DNA of 64,000 nt from Epsilonproteobacteria bacterium UBA4036. Its GTDB lineage: Bacteria; Campylobacterota; Campylobacteria; Campylobacterales; Arcobacteraceae. Positions 7,774 to 16,522 of the stretch are shown here, in pieces (position 1 is the first letter of the stretch; every line of letters starts with the position of its first letter). The stretch covers positions 186,001-250,000 of the forward strand of contig DGAG01000010.1 in the NCBI GenBank assembly GCA_002382325.1. Direction: 5' to 3'. The notes under the pieces were generated by a model. The model did no database searches. It was not told the DNA's origin and saw only the letters and a list, made by a program, of their open reading frames with translations. Made by a program: the position numbers and the translations under genes.

Positions 7774-8769
7774 ATGGGTCTAATTGATAGTATCAAAGAA
7801 AATGCTAAAAAAGAGCTTAAAACAATCGTACTTCCAGAGCCTGAAGACGAAAGAGTTTTAAAAGCTACACAACAAGTCTTAGCTGAAAAAACAGCTAAAG
7901 TTGTTTTAATTGGAAATCCACAAACCATTCAAGCTGACGCAGCAAAATGCGGAGCCAACATTGAGGGTGCAACGATTATTGACCCTAAAAATTATGCCAA
8001 TATTGAAGCGTATGTTAATGAACTGGTTGAACTAAGAAAATCAAAAGGATTAACAGCAGCTGAAGCCAAAGAACTTTTAACGACTGAGCCAAGATTTTTT
8101 GGTTGTATGATGGTAAGACTTGGCGATGCTGATGGTTTAGTTGCCGGTTCAAACTCTCCAACGGCTGATGTTTTAAGAGCTGCTATTCAAGTTATTAAAA
8201 CGGCTCCTGGTATTAAAACCGTTTCTTCTGCTTTTGTTATGGAAACAGCTGACGGTAAATTTGGAGACAATGGGTTATTACTTTTTGCCGATTGCGCTGT
8301 TTTACCCGATCCAAATTCTGAACAACTTGCCGACATTGCTGCTTCAACTGCTGCAACAGCAAAAAGCGTTGTAGGATTAGAACCAAGAGTTGCGATGTTA
8401 TCCTTTTCAACGATGGGAAGTGCCGAGCATCCACTGGTTGACAAAGTTAAAAATGCCGTACAAATTTTAAAAGACAGAAACGTAGATTTTGCTTTTGATG
8501 GAGAAATGCAAGCCGATGCAGCTATTGTTGAAGCCATTGGCAAGAAAAAAGCTCCCGATTCAAAAGTTGCTGGAACAGCCAATATTTTAGTATTCCCTGA
8601 TTTACAAGCTGGAAACATTGGATACAAACTCGTACAACGATTTGCCAATGCCGATGCACACGGACCAATCGTACAAGGTTTAGCAAAACCGGTTAATGAC
8701 TTATCAAGAGGTTGTTCAGTTGAAGACATCTCAAATTTAGTTGCCATTACTGCAACACAATGTAAATAA
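7774..8769 (+). CDS. pta: Phosphate acetyltransferase (short form)
   Basis: Converts acetyl phosphate + CoA to acetyl-CoA + phosphate, the partner reaction of acetate kinase. The 331-residue protein holds only the PTA/PTB catalytic domain and lacks the N-terminal BioD-like and DRTGG domains of the long enterobacterial form. Signatures visible include LPEPEDERVLKA near residue 20, LVAGSNSPTADVLRAAIQ (about 125-142) and the C-terminal GPIVQGLAKPVNDLSRG. A clear AGAAAGGA precedes the ATG. The second ackA begins 22 bases after the stop, so pta-ackA is one operon under the promoter described upstream. Confidence 0.95.
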   Translation: MGLIDSIKENAKKELKTIVLPEPEDERVLKATQQVLAEKTAKVVLIGNPQTIQADAAKCGANIEGATIIDPKNYANIEAYVNELVELRKSKGLTAAEAKELLTTEPRFFGCMMVRLGDADGLVAGSNSPTADVLRAAIQVIKTAPGIKTVSSAFVMETADGKFGDNGLLLFADCAVLPDPNSEQLADIAASTAATAKSVVGLEPRVAMLSFSTMGSAEHPLVDKVKNAVQILKDRNVDFAFDGEMQADAAIVEAIGKKKAPDSKVAGTANILVFPDLQAGNIGYKLVQRFANADAHGPIVQGLAKPVNDLSRGCSVEDISNLVAITATQCK

Positions 8770-8791
8770 TAAAAATAAAAGGAAACAACAT

Positions 8792-10021
8792 ATGAGAGTA
8801 TTTATTTTAAATGCAGGAAGTTCATCGTTAAAATATCAATTAATGAATCCCGTTACAAAAGAAGTTTTAGCCTCTGGATTATGCGAAAGAATTGGAATTG
8901 ATGGTGTTTTAAAACATGAGTTTGGTGATGATAAAAAATTAAAGCTAGAAGTTTCAATGCCTACACATAAAGAAGCCATTGAATTGGTTTTAAAAACGTT
9001 AACTGACGGCGAAGGCAAAGTGATCAACTCAATTGATGACATTGATGCCATTGGTCATAGAGCCGTCCATGGAGGAGAAGAGTTCTCTGGCTCTGTTATG
9101 GTAACGGATAGAGTGATTGAAAAAATGAAAGAGTTAATTCCGTTAGCTCCTTTACACAATCCTGCTAATATCATGGGTATGGAAATTTGTCAAGAATTAA
9201 TGCCAGGTAAACCAAACGTGGCAGTATTTGACACAGCATTTCACCAAACAATGCCTGATTATGCCTATATGTATCCCCTTCCTTATGAGCAATATGAAAA
9301 ACATAAAGTGCGAAAATATGGTTTCCATGGAACAAGCCACTTTTTTGTTTCTAATGAAGCAAGAAATATGTTAGACAAAAAACACAACACCCGAATTATT
9401 GTTTGCCACTTAGGTAACGGTTCTTCTGTTTCTGCCGTTTTCAATGGTAAATGTATTGACACTTCTATGGGTCTTACTCCTGTTCAAGGCTTAATGATGG
9501 GTACAAGATGTGGAGATATTGGAGCTGGAGCATTACAATATATGATGGAAAAAGAGGGATTAACCATCAAAGAAACTCTTGACATCTTAAATAAAAAATC
9601 AGGAATTTTAGGAATTTCTGGAAAATCTTCTGACTTAAGAGAAGTATTAGAAGGAAGAGAAGCGGGAGATGACAGATGTCGATTAGCCGTTGATATGATT
9701 GCGTATATTATCAAAAAATATGTCGGTTCTTACGCGGCTGCTTTAGACGGTGTTGATGCGTTGTGTTTCACAGGTGGCATTGGTGAAAATGCTGCATTAA
9801 TTCGAGAAAAAGTGTGTGCAGGATTAGACTATATGGGATTAAACATTGACCCTGTTAAAAATAATAAACGTTGTTCATTAGCAAGAGATATCTCTACGAA
9901 TGGTTCTACAGGAAGAATTTTTGTTATTCCTACGAATGAAGAGTATGTTATTGCTAACGATACCTATAAAGTAGTTACTACAGGTACAGCTGCTGCACCA
10001 AAAAAAGCGACGTGTGATTAA
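8792..10021 (+). CDS. ackA: Acetate kinase, second copy
   Basis: A 409-residue acetate kinase with all family motifs (NAGSSSLKYQ, KYGFHGTSH, HLGNGSS, GLMMGTRCGD, FTGGIGENA). The ATG chosen follows AAAAGGA at good spacing; an upstream in-frame ATG inside pta would add 17 residues unlike any acetate kinase and has no ribosome binding site. The C-terminus carries a short extra tail (TGTAAAPKKATCD) missing from the first copy. Because it follows pta directly and shares its promoter, this is probably the main AckA of the acetate pathway. Confidence 0.93.
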   Translation: MRVFILNAGSSSLKYQLMNPVTKEVLASGLCERIGIDGVLKHEFGDDKKLKLEVSMPTHKEAIELVLKTLTDGEGKVINSIDDIDAIGHRAVHGGEEFSGSVMVTDRVIEKMKELIPLAPLHNPANIMGMEICQELMPGKPNVAVFDTAFHQTMPDYAYMYPLPYEQYEKHKVRKYGFHGTSHFFVSNEARNMLDKKHNTRIIVCHLGNGSSVSAVFNGKCIDTSMGLTPVQGLMMGTRCGDIGAGALQYMMEKEGLTIKETLDILNKKSGILGISGKSSDLREVLEGREAGDDRCRLAVDMIAYIIKKYVGSYAAALDGVDALCFTGGIGENAALIREKVCAGLDYMGLNIDPVKNNKRCSLARDISTNGSTGRIFVIPTNEEYVIANDTYKVVTTGTAAAPKKATCD

Positions 10022-10034
10022 TACACTTGATGTA

Positions 10035-10074
10035 TAAAAAAAGGCAGAAAAGGAAAACCTTTTCTGCCTTTTTT
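10035..10074. terminator. Bidirectional terminator between ackA and sppA
   Basis: An 11-bp GC-containing stem (GGCAGAAAAGG / CCTTTTCTGCC, loop AAAA) is flanked by an A run on the left and a T run on the right, so it serves as an intrinsic terminator for both converging genes. Confidence 0.9.
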
Positions 10075-10101
10075 ATTTATCTTTAAGGGCACCTCTAAAA
10101 A

Positions 10102-10977
10102 TTAGAACGCTTTTAATCCATCCATAAATTGAAGTGAAAAGTGAGAAAAAGCTTCACTCATTACTTTATCTAAGAAGCGATCCATTTTATCTTCTTTTAC
10201 CCAAATTGGATTTTCAATTTTTCCCAATGAATACAGTTCACTTTGTGCAAAACTTAACGTACCAACCTCATCAATCAACCCTACACTTTTGGCCTGTCGA
10301 GCAGTAAAAATATGCGCATCAGCATAAACTTCATGTTCATTGACCTTTAACTTTCGTGCAGAAGCAACATCAGAGACAAACATGGCATACGTATCACTGA
10401 TAACTCGTTCAAGTTCTTGTTTTTCATAACTGTTCCATGTTCGTGCAAAGGTTCCTGCTTCTTTATACCGCCCTACTTTAACCGTTTGGGTTTGTACTCC
10501 AATTTTTTGCATCAACTCTTCAATATTGGCACCTTGAAAAATCACGCCAATTGAACCTATCATACTTCCAGGGTTTGCCACTATTTTAGATGCCCAAATA
10601 GAAGCATAGTAACTTCCACTTGCCATAACACCACTGGCATAAGCGACAACGGGTTTTTTCTCATTTAACTCTTTAATTGCATAGGCAATTTCAACCGAAG
10701 GAGCCACTGCCCCACCAGGAGAATTGACATTGAGTAAAACCCCTTTGATGTTCTCATTGTTAGAAGCATTTTCAATCGCTTCTAACGTTTTATCGACATT
10801 TAATATAGGTCCGGTTAAATCTATCTTTTGAAGATTAGCCACTTCCAAATTTTGAGGTTCACTCTCTTTAAATACAAAAAATAAAATGGTTAAAAAAACA
10901 ATGGTTTTAAAATATTTAGTGATAAACTCCAATATCTTTGTCACGGGTAAAAATACCATTCTAAAAAATTCAAACAT
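10102..10977 (-). CDS. sppA: Signal peptide peptidase SppA (S49 family)
   Basis: Membrane-bound serine/lysine protease that degrades cleaved signal peptides. The 291-residue protein is the short, single-domain form. A hydrophobic segment (about residues 18-36) anchors it, followed by the protease domain with SPGGA at 86-90, the nucleophile S120 in GVMASGSYY and the general base K172 in GRYKEAG. The Ser-Lys spacing of 52 residues is that of Bacillus SppA. It overlaps the end of the upstream amidohydrolase gene by 8 bases. The order aroQ, amidohydrolase, sppA is, as I recall, shared with Campylobacter. Confidence 0.9.
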   Translation of the reverse strand: MFEFFRMVFLPVTKILEFITKYFKTIVFLTILFFVFKESEPQNLEVANLQKIDLTGPILNVDKTLEAIENASNNENIKGVLLNVNSPGGAVAPSVEIAYAIKELNEKKPVVAYASGVMASGSYYASIWASKIVANPGSMIGSIGVIFQGANIEELMQKIGVQTQTVKVGRYKEAGTFARTWNSYEKQELERVISDTYAMFVSDVASARKLKVNEHEVYADAHIFTARQAKSVGLIDEVGTLSFAQSELYSLGKIENPIWVKEDKMDRFLDKVMSEAFSHFSLQFMDGLKAF

Positions 10978-12193
10978 CTTCGCCTCCTATAATCGTTCGA
11001 TTGACATATTTGGTATGTAAAATAATATGTGTCGCTAAATCTTCACTCTTTTTCACTCCATCAGGCAAGGTAAACGCAATCATATCACTGTTTTTCCCCT
11101 CTTCCAAACTCCCTTTATTTAACCCCAATGCTTTTGCTCCATTTAACGTAGCTGCTTTAAGCAGTTTTTTTGAAAAGGTGTTGACATTTCGAGTGGTATG
11201 AATCATCAACGCATTGCGTAATTCATCAAACATACTCAATGAATTGTTGGAACTTAATCCATCGGTACCAATTGAAAAAGGGGTGTCATTGAGTCTTTTT
11301 ACATTGAGTTTGCTGTTATTAAGCAACCGATTGGAAGTGGGACAATGGTTAATCACACCATTAAGTTGCGCAATTTTATTTAACTCTTCTTCATTGGCTT
11401 CAACACAATGAGTAAAACTCAAATGTTTGATTCCTTTGAACTGTTCTAAAAACTCCATTGAGGAAGTCACGCTTTTATTTTGCCCTAACAGTTTCATAAA
11501 AAAATCTAAAAAACTTCCACTGTTGCTTTTTAACCACTCTTTTTCCTCACTGCTTTCTAAAAAATGTGCCGTCACACAAAGCTCTTTTTCATGTGCAATT
11601 TTAAGCACTTCTCTGAGTAAAAAAGGATGCACAGAATACGCTGAGTGTATCGCAATAGCAGGAATAAATCGTTTGGAAGAGTGTTGTAACGTTTGGTTTA
11701 ATCGAGCTTTAAAATCACTAAATAACGTATCAATCATTTCAGGTTTTGAGCCAATAACTTCATTAAAATAAACGACATTTAAAGGGGTATTTAAACACGG
11801 TTGTAAATCAAAACCATAGGAACTAATGGCACCGATGGTTGTCGTACCCGTTTTAATAATCTTTTTCAACTCTTTGGCAATGATTTCTTGATTGGATTTT
11901 TCAACCAGCTCTTCACGATTTTGCATCACCGAATGTAACCAATCCATAAAATTACCGTATTTGAGCGTGGTTTTATTGGCACTGAACTCTAAATGTATAT
12001 GCGTATTGATTAAACCTGGCATTAAAACAGAATTTTCACCTAAATCTTCAACATAAACCGAAGGATAAGCAGCTTCTATTTCGTCCCAAGAACCCATTTT
12101 GATAATATTTTCTTCGTATGCCACAGCACCATTTTCAATGATGGTATTGTGGTCATCGCACGTTACAAGCCAAGAAGCTTTGAGTATTTTCAT
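10970..12193 (-). CDS. mqnF: Aminofutalosine deaminase-family amidohydrolase
   Basis: A 407-residue cytoplasmic metal-dependent hydrolase of the amidohydrolase superfamily. The HxH metal ligands lie in NTHIHLEF (H65, H67), further ligands in AHFLESSEE and FTHCVE, and the catalytic aspartate in SIGTDGLSSNN. In Campylobacterota, the family member in this position (between aroQ and sppA) is 6-aminodeoxyfutalosine deaminase, a step in the futalosine route to menaquinone. The sequence alone cannot exclude another aminohydrolase such as an SAH or guanine deaminase relative. The start overlaps the aroQ stop by one base (TAATG). The ubiE gene near the other end of the window would act at the end of the same quinone pathway. 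Confidence 0.82.
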   Translation of the reverse strand: MKILKASWLVTCDDHNTIIENGAVAYEENIIKMGSWDEIEAAYPSVYVEDLGENSVLMPGLINTHIHLEFSANKTTLKYGNFMDWLHSVMQNREELVEKSNQEIIAKELKKIIKTGTTTIGAISSYGFDLQPCLNTPLNVVYFNEVIGSKPEMIDTLFSDFKARLNQTLQHSSKRFIPAIAIHSAYSVHPFLLREVLKIAHEKELCVTAHFLESSEEKEWLKSNSGSFLDFFMKLLGQNKSVTSSMEFLEQFKGIKHLSFTHCVEANEEELNKIAQLNGVINHCPTSNRLLNNSKLNVKRLNDTPFSIGTDGLSSNNSLSMFDELRNALMIHTTRNVNTFSKKLLKAATLNGAKALGLNKGSLEEGKNSDMIAFTLPDGVKKSEDLATHIILHTKYVNRTIIGGEDV

Positions 12194-12669
12194 TATTTGG
12201 CTTGTTGTTGTTTTTGTGCTTCTTCAATGGCTTTGATTTCATTGATAATTTGAGTCAATGCAATCAATCCTAAATGGTATCCAAAAGGGCCAAACCCTGT
12301 GATAACTCCAGTTGAACTTCCTGCAGTAATCGATTTTTGTCGGAACTCTTCTCGTTTATAAATATTTGAAATATGCACTTCAACTGTGGGTAAAGCAACT
12401 GCCGATAAAGCATCTTTAATAGCAATTGACGTATGTGTATACGCAGCAGGATTAATAATAATTCCATCAACTGTTCCTAAGCACTCTTGAATTCTGTCTA
12501 CGATTTCACCTTCTAAGTTGGACTGAAAAAATTCCAATTCAACTCCATTTTGAGAAGCACTGGCTTTAAGTTGTTCATGAATTTGCTCAAGGCTCATGGC
12601 TCCATAAATGTTTCTTTCTCTCACCCCTAGCATATTTAAGTTTGGACCTTGAATTACGGCTATTTTCAT
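12193..12669 (-). CDS. aroQ: 3-dehydroquinate dehydratase, type II
   Basis: Third enzyme of the shikimate pathway, converting 3-dehydroquinate to 3-dehydroshikimate. From the chosen ATG the protein has 158 residues, normal for type II enzymes. It starts with KIAVIQGPNLNMLG and carries the catalytic tyrosine Y22 in RERNIYG, the INPAAYTHTS loop, the EVHISN motif and REEFR. The ATG is preceded by AAAAGGAAATATAAG; an upstream ATG would add 14 residues without family support. The C-terminal tail is rich in glutamine and lysine. It leads the aroQ-mqnF-sppA operon, divergent from the peptidase gene across 74 bases. Confidence 0.93.
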   Translation of the reverse strand: MKIAVIQGPNLNMLGVRERNIYGAMSLEQIHEQLKASASQNGVELEFFQSNLEGEIVDRIQECLGTVDGIIINPAAYTHTSIAIKDALSAVALPTVEVHISNIYKREEFRQKSITAGSSTGVITGFGPFGYHLGLIALTQIINEIKAIEEAQKQQQAK

Positions 12670-12743
12670 CTTATATTTCCTTTTATAAATTTTAGGTATG
12701 ATTATATTCAATCTTTAGTTAATATCAGTTCAAAAGGCAAAAC

Positions 12744-13769
12744 ATGGATAACTATATTTTAAAAAATGAAAATGCCATCTATTATGAGTGTGGCTACTCA
12801 TGCGACAATGCAATTTACCTCTCATTAGGCAGTGAAGCCTTTTTTATTACCGATGCTCGGTATACGATTGAAGCTCAATTGGAAGTCAATCATGCTCAAG
12901 TCATTGAAAGCAAAGACTTGATTAAAACGGCACAAAAACTCATTAAAGAAGCAAAAATTAAAAAAATCGTTTTTGATGGCAATGACTTTACCTTTGAAAC
13001 CTATAACAAATTAACGCAAGATTTAAAAACAAAGTGTATCAATAAACCCAATTTTTCAATGTTAAAAAGAATCATTAAAACACCCAAAGAGATAAAATAT
13101 TTAACCAAAGCCTCCAAACTTGGACGAAAAGGGTTTACGCTTTTAGCTAAGTATCTACGAAAAAATGGCTTTGAAACAAGCGAAAAGTTTTTGCATTTTA
13201 AAACCATTGAAAAGCTGACTCAAACAGGAAAGTTTGATGTCAGTTTTGATCCCATTTTTGCCATCAATGAAAACAGTGCCAAACCTCATGCTTTGCCCAC
13301 CAACAAAAAACTGCACATGCATGATTTATTGTTAGTGGATGCAGGAGTAAAATACAAACGATACTGCTCTGATAGAACTTGTACTGCGTATGTTGATTTT
13401 GAACATCTCAACTTTAAACGAGAACAAAAATTTAAAAATCCCAAACAACAAAAAATTTATGATATTGTATTAAAAGCCCATGAAACAGCTATAAATGGAG
13501 CTAAAAGTGGCATGAAAGCCAAAGAGATTGATGCCTTAGCCCGAGATGTCATCAAAGAAGCTGGCTATGAACACTATTTTGTCCACTCAACAGGTCATGG
13601 AGTGGGACTTGATATTCATGAACACCCTTTTATTAACTCCAAAAGTGATGTCATCATTGAAGACAATATGGTTTTTACTATTGAACCAGGTATTTATTTG
13701 CCCAATGAATTTGGTGTACGAATAGAAGATACCATTGTCATGAAAAATGGAAAGGCAATTATCCTATAA
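12744..13769 (+). CDS. M24 family Xaa-Pro aminopeptidase
   Basis: A 341-residue cytoplasmic metallopeptidase that removes N-terminal residues before proline. The creatinase-like N-terminal domain covers about residues 1-115 and the pita-bread catalytic domain follows. All five metal ligands are visible: D199 (VDAGVKY), D210 (CSDRT), H285 (STGHGVGLD), E314 (TIEPGIY) and E328 (RIEDT). The protein is shorter than E. coli PepP and closer to PepQ/YpdF-type Xaa-Pro peptidases; aminopeptidase versus dipeptidase activity cannot be decided. AAAAGGC precedes the start. Confidence 0.9.
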   Translation: MDNYILKNENAIYYECGYSCDNAIYLSLGSEAFFITDARYTIEAQLEVNHAQVIESKDLIKTAQKLIKEAKIKKIVFDGNDFTFETYNKLTQDLKTKCINKPNFSMLKRIIKTPKEIKYLTKASKLGRKGFTLLAKYLRKNGFETSEKFLHFKTIEKLTQTGKFDVSFDPIFAINENSAKPHALPTNKKLHMHDLLLVDAGVKYKRYCSDRTCTAYVDFEHLNFKREQKFKNPKQQKIYDIVLKAHETAINGAKSGMKAKEIDALARDVIKEAGYEHYFVHSTGHGVGLDIHEHPFINSKSDVIIEDNMVFTIEPGIYLPNEFGVRIEDTIVMKNGKAIIL

Positions 13770-13843
13770 CGTTTAAAAACAGAGAAAAATAAATCTTGAG
13801 TTTATTACTAAGGATTTATTTTTTAGGATTAAATCAAGAAAAT

Positions 13844-14326
13844 ATGAAAAAAAAATTATCGGAAAATTTAACTTTATTTAAAACTTCACTTTATCCCTAT
13901 AAAACTCGGTTTAATTCCAATAAAAAACATGAAGTAACCCTAGGAATTGGGGGGAATGTTGGCGATGTCAAAAGAACGTTTCATAAACTTTTCTTATGCT
14001 TATTAAAAGACTCAAGATTTGATATTCTTATAACCAGTCCGCTGTTACTCAATCCCCCATTTGGATTTTTAAATCAAAACGATTTTTTAAATGGTATAAT
14101 TGTGCTCAAAACAAATCTAAGTATTAATGCATTTTTTAAATCTATGCAACGCTATGAAAATAGATTTAAAAGAACCCGCTCTTTTAAAGATGCTCCAAGA
14201 ACGCTTGATATTGATATTATATTTTTTGCCAATAAAAAAATTAATACAAAACAATTAACCATACCGCACAAAAATTGGAGCCAAAGAGAGTCTGTAGTAA
14301 TACCATTATCTAGGATGTATAAATGA
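13844..14326 (+). CDS. folK: HPPK, 7,8-dihydro-6-hydroxymethylpterin pyrophosphokinase
   Basis: Folate biosynthesis enzyme that transfers pyrophosphate from ATP to hydroxymethyl-dihydropterin. Family signatures are the N-terminal LGIGGNVGD, NPPFGFLNQNDFLNG and the ATP-site run FKRTRSFKDAPRTLDIDII. I chose the ATG giving 160 residues; a TTG 48 bases upstream would give 176 and remains possible, since neither start has a strong ribosome binding site. The codons after the ATG form a run of nine A. The last 4 bases overlap mnmA (ATGA). Confidence 0.88.
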   Translation: MKKKLSENLTLFKTSLYPYKTRFNSNKKHEVTLGIGGNVGDVKRTFHKLFLCLLKDSRFDILITSPLLLNPPFGFLNQNDFLNGIIVLKTNLSINAFFKSMQRYENRFKRTRSFKDAPRTLDIDIIFFANKKINTKQLTIPHKNWSQRESVVIPLSRMYK

Positions 14327-15360
14327 AAAAAAAAGTTGTCGTAGGAATGAGCGGAGGAATTGATTCTTCTGTGACTGCGTATATGTTACAAAAAGAGGGT
14401 TATGAAGTGGAAGGTGTTTACATGAAACTTCATGACTTACGAGAAGGTTACCACGAAAGAAACATTGAAACAGGGCAAAAAGTGGCTCGTTTTTTAGGGA
14501 TAAAATATCATGTTTTAGATGTTTCTGCTAAATTTGAAGCCGAGGTATATGACTATTTTGTCCAATCGTATTTAGACGGTATTACCCCCAATCCTTGTGT
14601 CAAATGCAACCGAACGATTAAGTTTGGAGCGTTATTTGAGTTTGCCAAAAGCATCAAAGCCGATTTTGTTGCTACGGGGCATTATGCTAAAACCGATGGA
14701 AAATTTATTTATGAAGCAGAAGATAAAACCAAAGATCAAAGCTACTTTTTAGCTCAAGTTAAAAAAGAGGTTTTACCTTTTATTTTATTCCCCATGAGTC
14801 AATTTAAAAAAGAAGATATCATCAAACTAGGTGAGAGTCTTAACGAAATCTTTAAAGAGATTACGCAAAAAAAAGAGTCTCAAGAAATCTGTTTTGTTGA
14901 GAATGTTTACACGGATATTATTCAAAAACATGCCAACATCGATAAGCCAGGTATTGTTTTAAATGAAGAAGGCAAAGAAGTGGGTATTCATAAAGGGTAT
15001 ATGCACTACACCATTGGAAAACGACGAGGATTTACTGTCAATGGTGCGCATGAACCTCATTTTGTAAAAGAGCTTAACCCCATTGACAACACCATAACAG
15101 TAGGACAAAAAGCCTCTTTGACAATTAATGAAGTCAAAATCAATAACTTAAATATGTTTATCAAAGATAAAAGCTTTAGTGCGGGAGTGAAATTACGTTA
15201 TCGAAGTGCTACAACACCATGCAGCGTTGAAATTATCAATGACAACGAAGCCATTATAACCTTACATGAACCTGCTTATGGTGTGGCAAAAGGGCAAGTT
15301 GCTGTCTTTTATGAAGGCAATAAAGTATTGGGTTCAGGTTGGATTACCCAAACCAAATAG
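14323..15360 (+). CDS. mnmA: tRNA-specific 2-thiouridylase MnmA
   Basis: Adds sulfur to U34 of tRNAs for Lys, Glu and Gln in the cytoplasm. The 345-residue protein begins with the PP-loop ATP-pyrophosphatase motif GMSGGIDSS (residues 8-16). The catalytic/redox cysteines are C92 in NPCVKCN and C190 in QEICFV, matching the family's pair. The tRNA-binding segment lies around YTIGKRRGF, and the C-terminal beta-barrel domain ends in GSGWI. It begins inside the folK stop, so the two are coupled. A run of nine A follows the start codon, as in folK. Confidence 0.95.
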   Translation: MKKKVVVGMSGGIDSSVTAYMLQKEGYEVEGVYMKLHDLREGYHERNIETGQKVARFLGIKYHVLDVSAKFEAEVYDYFVQSYLDGITPNPCVKCNRTIKFGALFEFAKSIKADFVATGHYAKTDGKFIYEAEDKTKDQSYFLAQVKKEVLPFILFPMSQFKKEDIIKLGESLNEIFKEITQKKESQEICFVENVYTDIIQKHANIDKPGIVLNEEGKEVGIHKGYMHYTIGKRRGFTVNGAHEPHFVKELNPIDNTITVGQKASLTINEVKINNLNMFIKDKSFSAGVKLRYRSATTPCSVEIINDNEAIITLHEPAYGVAKGQVAVFYEGNKVLGSGWITQTK

Positions 15361-15373
15361 ACCAACGCACCCA

Positions 15374-15398
15374 ACGAGCCAAATAAAACTTGGCTCGT
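15374..15398 (+). terminator. Hairpin after mnmA
   Basis: A 9-bp stem (ACGAGCCAA / TTGGCTCGT) with a 7-base loop lies 14 bases past the mnmA stop, followed by a pyrimidine-rich stretch (ACCCTTCCTTTCTT). This is probably an intrinsic terminator, though without a pure T run. Confidence 0.6.
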
Positions 15399-15467
15399 AC
15401 CCTTCCTTTCTTCAACACTTGTCACACTTCACTTTGCTCTTATATCATATTACAAGATTTTTTTAGC

Positions 15468-15473
15468 TATAAT
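15468..15473 (+). promoter_or_regulatory. -10 box of prs
   Basis: TATAAT preceded by AGC, 31 bases upstream of the prs ATG. Confidence 0.55.
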
Positions 15474-15504
15474 CTTGAAAATTTCGTATACAAAAGGAAC
15501 ATTT

Positions 15505-16440
15505 ATGAGGGGATATAAACTTTTTAGTGGTTCAGCCAATCCAGAATTTACAGCAAAAGTGGGTGAATATTTGAACACATCTGTTGGAGAAGCCTGCCTA
15601 AAAAGATTTAGTGATGGAGAAATCTCTGTTCAAATTACTGAAAGTGTAAGAGGACGAGATGTATTTTTAGTGCAACCAACATGCGCACCTGCCAATGATA
15701 ATTTAATGGAACTGTTGATTATGGTCGATGCCTTAAAACGTTCAAGTGCCAGTTTTATAACCGCTGTTATTCCATATTTTGGTTATGCCAGACAAGACAG
15801 AAAAGCAGCACCTCGTGTTCCCATTTCAGCTAAATTAGTTGCAGATATGCTTCAAACAGCCGGAGTCAATCGTGTCATTACCATCGATTTACATGCCGCG
15901 CAAATTCAAGGATTTTTTAATATTCCCGTGGACAACTTATTTGGTTCAATTTTATTTGTTAATTACATCAAATCTAAAAACTTAGCCAATCCTATTATTG
16001 CCAGTCCCGATATTGGAGGCGTAGCACGAGCAAGAAGTTACGCAGAAAAACTTAACTTAGATTTAGTCATTGTGGACAAAAAAAGAGAAAAAGCCAACGA
16101 ATCAGAAGTGATGAATATCATTGGTGATGTTAAAGGCAAAGATGTTATTTTGGTTGACGATATGGTTGATACAGCAGGCACGTTAGTTAAAGCCGCTGAA
16201 GTGCTTAAAAAAAGAGGAGCCACTTCGGTTATGGCATGTTGTACGCATGGGGTGTTAAGTGGTCCTGCTTTTAAACGACTTGATGAGGGCGATGCGTTAG
16301 ATGAATTGGTTATTTCAGACACCATTCCTTTAAAACAAGAACATGCGAAAATCACGGTTCTAACCGCTTCTAAAATGATTGGTGAGGCCGTACGAAGAAT
16401 TTATAACAATGAATCGGTCAACGAGATTTTTAATTATTAA
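15505..16440 (+). CDS. prs: Ribose-phosphate pyrophosphokinase
   Basis: Makes PRPP from ribose 5-phosphate and ATP, feeding purine, pyrimidine, histidine and NAD synthesis. From the ATG after AAAAGGA the protein has 311 residues, the normal length. Visible motifs are the start GYKLFSGSANPEF, YFGYARQDRK (ATP flexible region), the HAAQIQGFF metal-binding segment, and the PRPP loop DVILVDDMVDTAGT. A TTG 30 bases upstream is in frame but overlaps the promoter and lacks support. The histidine genes and comF further downstream use PRPP-related chemistry, but there is no operon link. Confidence 0.96.
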   Translation: MRGYKLFSGSANPEFTAKVGEYLNTSVGEACLKRFSDGEISVQITESVRGRDVFLVQPTCAPANDNLMELLIMVDALKRSSASFITAVIPYFGYARQDRKAAPRVPISAKLVADMLQTAGVNRVITIDLHAAQIQGFFNIPVDNLFGSILFVNYIKSKNLANPIIASPDIGGVARARSYAEKLNLDLVIVDKKREKANESEVMNIIGDVKGKDVILVDDMVDTAGTLVKAAEVLKKRGATSVMACCTHGVLSGPAFKRLDEGDALDELVISDTIPLKQEHAKITVLTASKMIGEAVRRIYNNESVNEIFNY

Positions 16441-16522
16441 TTTCTATGCAATAATTACATTTATGCTATAAGTTAGTTATTATGTTCGTTGAATACAATG
16501 TCAAAAAAACAAGGAGAAAAAC

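Noticed and set aside
8187..8747. 186-codon open frame antisense to pta
   Set aside because: It mirrors the strongly conserved pta coding frame, has no ribosome binding site and a low-complexity Ser/Ala-rich translation; typical shadow frame.
8741..8791. Upstream ATG of the second ackA inside pta
   Set aside because: The added 17 residues are unlike acetate kinases, and the ribosome binding site lies before the later ATG.
13847..14334. Runs of nine A after the folK and mnmA start codons as slippage switches
   Set aside because: Both runs are Lys codons at normal N-termini, and A runs of this length are common in such AT-rich DNA.
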